Origin: Bryobacterales bacterium
GTDB lineage: Bacteria > Acidobacteriota > Terriglobia > Bryobacterales > Bryobacteraceae
Direction of reading: 5' to 3'
Length of the DNA: 22,436 nt
Assembly (NCBI GenBank): GCA_003142355.1
Contig: PLMF01000313.1
Location: 12,576-35,011 of the forward strand
Shown here: positions 16,614-22,436 of the stretch, piece after piece
How the letters are laid out: each line of letters starts with the position of its first letter
Position numbering within the stretch: position 1 is the first letter of the stretch
Program-made: the position numbers and the translations under genes
The notes under the pieces: model-generated
Database searches by the model: none
What the model was told of the DNA's origin: nothing
Seen by the model: the letters and a program-made list of their open reading frames with translations, nothing else

Positions 16614-17779
16614 GAATCGAGTACAACCCGCGAAAGTTCCTACTTCTTGTCCCGCTGCCAATGCTTCGGCAGTATTTCGATGGACGGGGCGTCCTCGGCG
16701 AGGTGGCCTGGGATGACCTGAAAGAGAACGAGAGAGGTTACGAAATTGTCTACGCCGCGTGGCAAGCACTTCCGACGCGAGCGCGCGAAGCGATTGGAGC
16801 AGATTTCCTAAACGTCGCCGGTCTTGCGACGAAACAGGGTGTTCAGGTCATCATTGAAGAGGGCAACTTTCATAACAAAGATCTGGTCGCGGAACTAGCC
16901 GCATATCCGAGTCACACCGAGAAGGCATTTCACGCCTTGCTCCGGTACCCGCAAATGTTCCGCGTGGCGAGTCAACTCAATTACGCAGACAACCTCACAC
17001 GCTACTGGCACCGGCGGCATGGTCTTCCCAAGAAACCTCCCAACATCAGTTCCGAGGCACGAACGGCACTGAGAAAGGCTGTGTCGGATTACTACGTGAA
17101 GAACCAGGGGCGAGGCCGGTATCACGACTTCGACCTCCGTCGGCACGGCCCCGTCCACTACTTCATCGTTTACCTTTCCGATTACCCGGACACCTTTGCG
17201 GGATTTGACGATGAGGGGAAGATGAAGCGGCAGCCGCAAACGCCCGCCTTTGATGTCGTGTTTCGGTACGATGAGATCCGCGGCCATCTCGGGCTGTACG
17301 CGGAGGGCCCCAAGCAATTACGTCGTGACCTTGAGGAGCTTTTCTCGGACATCGTTCTGTCCGAAGATCTCTCGTTGCAAGCGCCGCCGGGTGTTGCTTT
17401 CCATCTGGATCACCTGAAAGATCCTACTTTCAGCTTCCTTACCGAACCAGCGGATGGCATCTTCAGCGTCACTATTCGTCGGATGCAGCTCTCGGTCCCG
17501 GATCAGAGTACGGGCAGCGTCACATTTGAGTTGGTCCCGTATGTGGGGGGCGGCAACATTCATCAACTCATCTCAGACGCGCTGAATCAGAACAACTGGC
17601 GTCTGGAAGATCTACGCGTTGATCAAGTCAAGATTAAGGTGACGTTTGTCCATGGAAAGCCAAGGGCAAAGACCGTGACTTTCAACATCTCACTGGACTC
17701 TTGTGCGCTCAAAGATCATGTGGCCGAACACGCAACTATAATGCAATGTCTCAAACGCTGGGGAATAGAGTGTGAGTGA
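16610..17779 (+). CDS. Unknown 389-residue protein
   Basis: I do not recognise the family. The ATG has a GGGAGG site upstream and overlaps the previous stop. Residues 1-70 form a domain shared with the small upstream protein. Residues 85-150 are helical with many aromatic residues (NYADNLTRYWHRRHG). Around 165-235 come charged and aromatic stretches (RYHDFDLRRHGPVHYFIVYL, FDVVFRYDEIRGHLGLYAEG) that suggest a beta-rich core. The C-terminal third looks like alternating beta strands (VDQVKIKVTFV, AKTVTFNISLD). No Walker, nuclease, methylase or membrane motif is visible. It overlaps the next gene by eight bases and lies in an operon divergent from the BREX-like cluster, so a role in defence or its control is inferred from position only. 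Confidence 0.75.
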   Translation: MRIEYNPRKFLLLVPLPMLRQYFDGRGVLGEVAWDDLKENERGYEIVYAAWQALPTRAREAIGADFLNVAGLATKQGVQVIIEEGNFHNKDLVAELAAYPSHTEKAFHALLRYPQMFRVASQLNYADNLTRYWHRRHGLPKKPPNISSEARTALRKAVSDYYVKNQGRGRYHDFDLRRHGPVHYFIVYLSDYPDTFAGFDDEGKMKRQPQTPAFDVVFRYDEIRGHLGLYAEGPKQLRRDLEELFSDIVLSEDLSLQAPPGVAFHLDHLKDPTFSFLTEPADGIFSVTIRRMQLSVPDQSTGSVTFELVPYVGGGNIHQLISDALNQNNWRLEDLRVDQVKIKVTFVHGKPRAKTVTFNISLDSCALKDHVAEHATIMQCLKRWGIECE

Positions 17780-18704
17780 TGCGCTTCAGTTGCTTTGGCG
17801 GAGAGCCGATATCAAGGATCATGTCATTGAACAGCCTGAAATGCTCTCATGGGCTGAGTCGGACCGCAAAGCAGTTTCTGCGCAGAAGCTGATCCGACGG
17901 ATCGCCGACGCCCGCTCGATCATCTGCGAGGACTGCGGGAACCCTCATCTGGCTGAGGTTTCCCAGTATCCTCGACGAGGCGGGCGTTTCTACTATCAGT
18001 GCCCGGAGATTGGCCGGGTCACCGTGCCGGCCGACCGGTTGAGGCGGTGGGAAGTCGCATTCGACCACGTGGGTTGCGCATTGCGCGCGGCGATGTCACT
18101 CGGAGGAGACCATCTTGAGATAGCGTCCGCGCGAGTATGGCTTCTGGGCAGGAGGCGAAGAGGAAAGTTGACCACTGAGGTCTTTCTAGTTCGAGGCATC
18201 TGGTGGCCGGATGCCAGCGACGTGTTGGATTCGTGCCTGCGTCTACAGCAGTCACCCGACCCGATTGTTCTGATACCCAGGCGATTCCCGACAAAGGCAG
18301 CATGGGCGGGAAGGATGGGAAGCCTTCATGCATTGGCCGAGACTGCCGGCTTCCGTGATTCAGCGCTCGTCATCCAAGAGGATGTGATCGACGATCTTCG
18401 GCGCATCCGGTCTCCAGGCCTCCAATCTGCGGCTGCATCGGTCACCGAGGATGCGAAGCTGCCGGCGAAGCTGGCGCGTTCAATCGGCAGCCCCGCATCG
18501 GTTCAAACGGTTCTTCAATACGTGAACTTGCGAGGACTGGACCACGACGGGTTTGCGAAGAAGGTTGGAACCAGCGGCCGAACTGTCCGGAAGTTTCTCA
18601 GCGAGGGGACCGTCCTGCGACGGATCTTCAACGACATGGCCGCATACCTGAAGCTGTCTACGGACGAGTTGCTCCAGGGAACAAGTCCGCGGCGCACCCA
18701 ATAG
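17772..18704 (+). CDS. Unknown 310-residue protein, zinc-knuckle and HTH-like ends
   Basis: Starts at GTG 17772, overlapping the previous stop by eight bases. The N-terminal part has CEDCGNPH (C52, C55, H59) and YYQCPE (C77) around RGGRFYYQ, which resembles a small zinc ribbon with an incomplete cysteine set. The middle (about 95-220) looks like a mixed alpha/beta domain. The C-terminal 70 residues (VQTVLQYVNLRGLDHDGFAKKVG, SGRTVRKFLSEG, then a helix) resemble a lambda-repressor-type HTH. It may thus be a sensor-regulator binding DNA, perhaps the palindrome or repeats in the divergent region. A transcription factor role is an inference; I recognise no named family. It is the last gene of its operon, and no clear terminator follows. 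Confidence 0.75.
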   Translation: MSDALQLLWRRADIKDHVIEQPEMLSWAESDRKAVSAQKLIRRIADARSIICEDCGNPHLAEVSQYPRRGGRFYYQCPEIGRVTVPADRLRRWEVAFDHVGCALRAAMSLGGDHLEIASARVWLLGRRRRGKLTTEVFLVRGIWWPDASDVLDSCLRLQQSPDPIVLIPRRFPTKAAWAGRMGSLHALAETAGFRDSALVIQEDVIDDLRRIRSPGLQSAAASVTEDAKLPAKLARSIGSPASVQTVLQYVNLRGLDHDGFAKKVGTSGRTVRKFLSEGTVLRRIFNDMAAYLKLSTDELLQGTSPRRTQ

Positions 18705-18717
18705 GCCGACAGCCAGA

Positions 18718-18747
18718 TCTTCCGCGATTCTTCCGCCACTCTTCCGC
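18718..18747. repeat. Three TCTTCCGC direct repeats at 11-base spacing
   Basis: TCTTCCGC occurs at 18718-18725, 18729-18736 and 18740-18747, separated by GAT and CAC, so the period is 11 bases, near one helical turn. The array lies in the 100-base gap between the 310-residue gene and the AlpA-like gene. It looks like a set of sites on one DNA face for a protein binding cooperatively, an operator or a small iteron array. Confidence 0.55.
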
Positions 18748-18804
18748 GTAGCTGCGGCAGAACGCTGGCAATCTCAATGTAGCCACTGCGAGAGAAACCA
18801 GGCA

Positions 18805-19032
18805 GTGCACATCGATATGCTGCCAGCACTATCACAACGACTCCAAAACGAACACGACGTAGCCCAAACGTGCGCGATCAGCGTAGCCACCCTGCGGAAG
18901 TGGCGGATGCTGAAGCGCGGGCCCCGCTTTCTGAAGATCGGATCACTTGTTCGGTACCGGCCAGAGGACGTAACCGCGTGGATCGACCGCCAAGTTGCAG
19001 TTCCCTGTGAAGGAATGGAGGTGGCGCGGTGA
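18805..19032 (+). CDS. AlpA/excisionase-like HTH protein
   Basis: 75 residues from GTG 18805; ATG 18817 is a possible alternative and neither has a strong ribosome site. The core AISVATLRKWRMLKRGPRF followed by IGSLVRYRPEDVTAWID is the winged-helix fold of MerR-like AlpA and excisionase proteins: a short HTH, a beta wing and a final helix. Such proteins regulate or direct excision of integrated elements. It is the first gene of a coupled operon with the next unknown gene, the sigma-like factor and the primase. It could act as excisionase for the recombinase at 3963 or as a repressor on the 11-base repeats just upstream. Confidence 0.75.
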   Translation: MHIDMLPALSQRLQNEHDVAQTCAISVATLRKWRMLKRGPRFLKIGSLVRYRPEDVTAWIDRQVAVPCEGMEVAR

Positions 19033-19379
19033 GCATACCTGCCTCGACGCGCGACCTGCTGCCGTCTGAGCAGCGCATTGTCGCCGACATGCAGCAGCGC
19101 AGATTCTGCCGCTACGAGTTCATATCGATACGCGGCGGAGAATTGGTGCTGAATCCCTGGCCCGCGACTGTAACGGCTGTGAGGTTTGCGTCACAGGACC
19201 CAGCAACTGCCACCAATCCCGCTGCCGAATTTCAACTCAAGCGGCAGATGATCGAGTTCCTGGAATACGTGCGGACCATTGATTCCGGGGAGATTCGTTG
19301 CCTCGAAGTGCGGCATGGCCTCCCGTTTTCGATGGAGGTCGAGCACTGCCAGAGCGCCAACGGAGGCGAGCGTGGTTGA
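19029..19379 (+). CDS. Unknown 116-residue protein
   Basis: Starts at GTG 19029 within the previous stop (GTGA overlap), with GGAGG about seven bases upstream. The sequence has an N-terminal helix (SEQRIVADMQQRRFCRYEF), a short beta segment (ISIRGGELVLNPWPATVTAV) and a C-terminal helix (AEFQLKRQMIEFLEYVRTID) followed by a beta pair. There is no recognisable motif. It is sandwiched between an HTH protein and a sigma-like factor and overlaps the latter by eight bases, so it may belong to the same regulatory circuit, for instance as a partner protein; this is conjecture. Confidence 0.65.
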   Translation: MSIPASTRDLLPSEQRIVADMQQRRFCRYEFISIRGGELVLNPWPATVTAVRFASQDPATATNPAAEFQLKRQMIEFLEYVRTIDSGEIRCLEVRHGLPFSMEVEHCQSANGGERG

Positions 19380-19878
19380 CGGGATCTTCGAGCAGTCCCT
19401 TTCCGCCGCCTATCGTCTCGCAGCCGTGCGCGCGGCAACGATAGTGGCCCTCTACGAGCTGCCGCCAGATACGCGTAGCGACCTGGAACAGGAAGCCCTG
19501 CTTGAGCTGTGGCGGAAACGCCAGGCATACGATCCCCGGCGCGCGAGCTGGCGCACGTTCTCGGAACGAGTCGTCGCCAACAGGATGATATCGCTGCTGC
19601 GCGCGATGCGCTCGGAGCGGTCCGGCCGATTCCGGGAAGAGCCGATTGAGAATCTCCTCGGGCTGGCAGCGCCGAACAGCCTCACCGACCTGCGGGCGGA
19701 TGTCTCGCGAGTATTGGCCGGCTTATCCCCGTTCGACCGGAGCGTGGCGCTGTGCCTGGTCGGTTACTCGGCCATCGAGACGAGCCAGAGGCTGGGTGTT
19801 TCCCGCGCGACCGTCTATCGCGCTATCGGACGGCTCCGGGCAGCGTTCACAGCAGCAGGCTTATCCCGGGGGGCGTGA
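19372..19878 (+). CDS. Sigma-70-like (ECF-type) factor
   Basis: 168 residues from GTG 19372, chosen because CGGAGG stands five bases upstream; the longer frame from 19279 lies inside the preceding gene. Residues about 30-95 look like sigma region 2: DLEQEALLELWRKRQAYDP, then WRTFSERVVANRMISLLRAM. Residues about 110-165 look like region 4: LSPFDRSVALCLVGYSAIE, then TSQRLGVSRATVYRAIGRLR as the HTH that reads the -35 box. The size fits minimal ECF-like factors encoded in mobile elements. It could direct RNA polymerase to the element's own promoters at 3163 and 22120. The primase starts two bases after its stop, so both are probably co-expressed. Confidence 0.8.
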   Translation: MVDGIFEQSLSAAYRLAAVRAATIVALYELPPDTRSDLEQEALLELWRKRQAYDPRRASWRTFSERVVANRMISLLRAMRSERSGRFREEPIENLLGLAAPNSLTDLRADVSRVLAGLSPFDRSVALCLVGYSAIETSQRLGVSRATVYRAIGRLRAAFTAAGLSRGA

Positions 19879-19880
19879 AT

Positions 19881-21971
19881 ATGCAAGCGACAGCAAACGG
19901 GACGCCGATGAATGAGGAGCCGGCAAGTACGCTCACCGATGCGGACTGCGCCAACCTGGCGCGGCGTTGGATTGACCGCGAACTAGCCGAAGCCGCCAAA
20001 ATCCGGCGCGTCGATTCCAATAGCGGGCGTTCCCTCGTCGGCCGACGGGATCACGCTTCCTACGAGGGGCTGGCGATCCCATACTTCTTGCCCGGCGAAT
20101 CCCATGTCCGCGAGTGGCGGCTGCGTCGCGATCACCCCGACATGGAGTACAAGGACGGCAAACCGAGGGAGCGCGGGAAGTACTTATCGCCGCCCGGCCG
20201 AAAGAACATGATCTATTTCGCTCCAGGCGTTTCGGCGGAACTGCTGAAGGACGTGGCCACACCGGTGATCATAACCGAGGGCGAGTTCAAAACGCTGGCG
20301 CTCTGGCGCCTCGCAAACCACGAGGTGACGGCTCGACGATTCTTGCCGCTCGGATTGCCTGGCGTTTGGAACTGGCGCGGCACAATCGGCAAGACTGCTG
20401 GGCCGAACGGCGACCGGCGCGACGTAAAGGGCGTGATTCCCGATCTCGACCTCGTCGCCTGGGAAGGCCGCCGCGTGATCATCGCGTTTGACGCGGATGC
20501 CGACAAGAAGGAACAGGTTGAGATTGCCAGGAGCCTCTTGGCGCGCGAACTGCGGACTCGCGGTGCGGAAGTCGCGTTCGTTACCTGGGACATCGCTCAG
20601 GGGAAAGGAATCGACGATCTGTTGGCGAACGTCGGACCGGAAAAAGTTCTGGAGTTGTTGGAAGGCGCCGACTTCGAGAAACCGGCAGACGATGACGAAA
20701 TCAGCGTCTACCAGATTGCCGAACTGATCGGTGGCCGGCACCGGTTTGCCCAGGACGCCGGCGGGCGACTATACATATTCCGCACCGGCAGCTACCACTC
20801 GGATGGCGCCTCCTTTGTTCGCCAGCAAGTGAAACAGCTTCTGGAGCGCATGCGGCTGTCCTCAAAATGGAGCAGCCACAAGGCCGAGGAGGTGGTGAAG
20901 TACATCGAGGTCGACGCGCCCTTGCTATGGGATCGGCCAAAGATCGATGTCGTCAATGTGCTTAACGGCCTGCTGGATGTCAGCACGAGGATACTCGCAC
21001 CACACTCCCCCGACTTCCTGTCGCCCGTGCAGTTGCCCGTGAAGTTCGACCCGCGTGCGCGGTGTCCAATGTGGGACAAGTTCATCGGCGAGGTATTCCC
21101 CGGCGACTCGGAGGCCATCGCGTGGGAGATCCCGGCCTGGCTGGCGACGCCGGATACGTCGATTCAGAAGGCTGTCTTGCTGACGGGCGACGGCGCGAAC
21201 GGAAAATCCACCTACCTGCGCGCCATCCTGGCGTTCATTGGCCGGCAGAACGTGGCAGCGATCAGTCTTCACCGGCTGGAAAACGACCGCTTTTCGGTCG
21301 CGCGCTTAGTCGGCAGGCTCGCGAACATCTGCCCCGACTTGCCCAGCGAGGACCTCTCCAGCACGTCGATCTTCAAGGCCATCACCGGAGGCGATGTCCT
21401 GATGGCCGAGCGGAAGTTCGAGGAGTCCTTCGAATTCGTGCCGTTCGCGCGGCTGATCTTTTCGGCCAACCACCCGCCCAAGAGCCAGGACGCATCGTCG
21501 GCGTTCTTCCGCCGATGGGTGGTCGTTCCCTTCGAACGAACATTTCACGCGGGCGATCCCGGCACACTACCTCGCGACCAGTTGGATGCGATGTTGGCCG
21601 ATCCGACCGAACTCAGCGGCGTGTTGAACAAGGCCATCGAAGCCCTCAAATCGATCCGCAGCCACGGGCTCAGTGAGAGCGACTCCATACGCCGCGCCAT
21701 GGACGAATTCCGGCAAACGACTGATCCCGTCGCCGTGTGGCTCGACCGCAATACGGTGCTCGAACCCGAAGCGGTGATCCCCGCCGATCGGCTCTGGCAG
21801 GACTACAACCAGGACTGCGTGGCGAAAGGCCGGCCAACGGTCAGCAAGACGGCCCTCGGCCGCGCCATCGCCCAGTTGCGACCCACCGTTGAGAAGCGTC
21901 AGCGGACCGTAAACGAAAGGCTCTCATGGTGTTACGTGGGGATTGGCTCAATCGCGGAAGGCCTCAAGTAG
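19881..21971 (+). CDS. D5-type primase-helicase with DUF3854/TOPRIM-like front
   Basis: 696 residues from ATG 19881, behind a G-rich ribosome site; the longer frame from 19752 lies within the sigma gene. The N-terminus has a TOPRIM-like DUF3854 fold: ITEGEFKTLA (131-140, catalytic-type Glu133), then IIAFDADADKK (200-210, DxD metal site) and GKGIDDLL (241-248). The C-terminal half is a superfamily 3 helicase of the D5/P4 primase class: Walker A GDGANGKS (436-443), a Walker B-like NICPDLPSE (482-490), the sensor FSANHPP (528-534) and the arginine finger FFRRW (542-546). Such proteins start and unwind phage, plasmid or satellite replication, so the element can probably replicate after excision. 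Iteron-like repeats begin at its stop codon. Confidence 0.9.
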   Translation: MQATANGTPMNEEPASTLTDADCANLARRWIDRELAEAAKIRRVDSNSGRSLVGRRDHASYEGLAIPYFLPGESHVREWRLRRDHPDMEYKDGKPRERGKYLSPPGRKNMIYFAPGVSAELLKDVATPVIITEGEFKTLALWRLANHEVTARRFLPLGLPGVWNWRGTIGKTAGPNGDRRDVKGVIPDLDLVAWEGRRVIIAFDADADKKEQVEIARSLLARELRTRGAEVAFVTWDIAQGKGIDDLLANVGPEKVLELLEGADFEKPADDDEISVYQIAELIGGRHRFAQDAGGRLYIFRTGSYHSDGASFVRQQVKQLLERMRLSSKWSSHKAEEVVKYIEVDAPLLWDRPKIDVVNVLNGLLDVSTRILAPHSPDFLSPVQLPVKFDPRARCPMWDKFIGEVFPGDSEAIAWEIPAWLATPDTSIQKAVLLTGDGANGKSTYLRAILAFIGRQNVAAISLHRLENDRFSVARLVGRLANICPDLPSEDLSSTSIFKAITGGDVLMAERKFEESFEFVPFARLIFSANHPPKSQDASSAFFRRWVVVPFERTFHAGDPGTLPRDQLDAMLADPTELSGVLNKAIEALKSIRSHGLSESDSIRRAMDEFRQTTDPVAVWLDRNTVLEPEAVIPADRLWQDYNQDCVAKGRPTVSKTALGRAIAQLRPTVEKRQRTVNERLSWCYVGIGSIAEGLK

Positions 21972-22104
21972 TTCACTGAGTTCACGCGGTTAACGCGGTT
22001 CACTCTATTTTGTATTCACGCGCGAGAAAAGACGGTTCTGGACAAGTTCTCAAATCTATAAACAAGTTAGGCGCAACCGCGTGAACCCTGTGAACCCCGT
22101 GATG
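21971..22104. repeat. Inverted clusters of 9-base iteron-like repeats
   Basis: GTTCAC/GTTAAC units occur at 21971, 21980, 21989 and 21998, exactly nine bases apart. The reverse unit GTGAAC occurs at 22081 and 22090, and GTGATG at 22099, again nine apart. The 21 bases at 21971-21991 are the inverted repeat of 22075-22095 with two mismatches, including a perfect 12-base core (21980-21991 with 22075-22086). The 83-base middle is AT-richer. Directly after a primase-helicase gene this looks like a replication origin; a termination hairpin or regulator array is the alternative. Confidence 0.6.
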
Positions 22105-22268
22105 ATCTGACCGCGGTCGTGAGACAGAATCAGCCCCGCGTGCGTATATAGTGTCGAAGCCGTTCCACAGGCGAGCGCCAAGCGCACCCTCCGAAGGCCA
22201 ACCCAGTACGAGAGACGGGACTCTCGAAAAACTCCTTCCCTTCCGTGCCGTACTCGGAGTGTGCCCAG
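22105..22268. promoter_or_regulatory. Promoter and leader of the last gene
   Basis: TGAGACA (22120-22126), 18 bases, then TATATAGTG (22145-22153), the same layout as at 3163-3196 and sharing the 13 bases TGCGTATATAGTG. The leader holds CGAGAG/CTCTCG (22209-22214 with 22221-22226), followed by four A, and an overlapping outer pair AGTACG/CGTACT (22205-22210 with 22249-22254). These could form alternative stems, as in attenuators. A GGAG site is ten bases before the ATG. Confidence 0.5.
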
Positions 22269-22436
22269 ATGCAGCGTGAGATCCAAATCCCCTACTATGC
22301 GCCCGAAGGAACCTCGCTCGGCTTTCGCTCACTCGAAGCCGCAAGGCGTTTGATCGAAGGCGGGTACGTGAAGCCGTCATATGGGCGCAAACGACATTTG
22401 AGGGCGATCTGGCTGCGGCAGGAAGACGGAAGCAGC
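22269..22436 (+). CDS. Unknown protein, N-terminal part (runs off window)
   Basis: ATG 22269 opens a frame that stays open for 56 codons to the window edge. It starts MQREIQIPYYAPEGTSLGFR and continues with a basic segment (VKPSYGRKRHLRAIWLRQED). A GGAG site and a structured leader precede it, and its promoter copies that of the recombinase operon. I recall similar short proteins in mobile elements that carry DUF2924-recombinase genes, but no function is known. The basic middle would suit nucleic-acid binding. Confidence 0.65.
   Translation, partial: MQREIQIPYYAPEGTSLGFRSLEAARRLIEGGYVKPSYGRKRHLRAIWLRQEDGSS

Noticed and set aside
22000..22380. 126-residue minus-strand frame
   Set aside because: It runs through the iteron repeats, promoter and start of the plus-strand gene at 22269, and shows no domain.

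Overview
The window is GC-rich bacterial accessory DNA. The serine recombinase with its DUF2924 partner, the D5-type primase with a DUF3854-like front end, and the general gene style resemble mobile elements of soil bacteria such as Acidobacteriota. That taxonomic guess is weak, because no rRNA or housekeeping gene is present. The layout suggests one or two integrated mobile elements loaded with anti-phage cargo.

Left edge (1-2934). The last part of a tyrosine-recombinase gene is cut off just after its HDTR motif. It is followed at once by a promoter and a SIR2-plus-NTPase gene (198-2609), a typical NAD-depleting defence architecture. At 2885-2934 lies the 3' half of a tRNA-Asn(GTT) without its 5' half, the classic look of an attachment site.

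Recombinase module (3163-5950, + strand). A promoter, a leader hairpin and four tightly coupled genes follow: a small unknown protein, a DUF2924 protein, a large serine recombinase and a KorB/ParB-like HTH protein.

Defence cargo (6007-15927, - strand). Five genes are joined by stop/start overlaps or near-overlaps and read right to left: a DUF499 (BrxC/PglY-like) ATPase, a minimal PglZ, a DUF1156 (COG1743) adenine methyltransferase with many zinc knuckles, an unrecognised 142-residue protein and an SNF2-family helicase. The core matches the ATPase, PglZ, methylase and helicase logic of BREX type 3 or PbeABCD-like systems. No BrxA, BrxB, BrxL or Dnd gene is seen.

Divergent operon of unknowns (16290-18704, + strand). 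It holds a 107-residue protein, a 389-residue protein whose N-terminus resembles the small one, and a 310-residue protein with a partial zinc knuckle and an HTH-like C-terminus. The 360-base gap between the two operons holds a palindrome, a tandem repeat and two leader hairpins, one of which covers a Shine-Dalgarno sequence. This operon is the best candidate here for something undescribed.

Replication/regulation module (18805-22436, + strand). It contains an AlpA-like HTH protein, an unknown protein, a sigma-70-like factor, a D5-type primase-helicase, 9-base iteron-like repeats in inverted arrangement, and the start of a further gene. The promoter of that last gene has the same layout as the one in front of the recombinase operon, which suggests that both modules belong to one element and that the defence genes between them are cargo.
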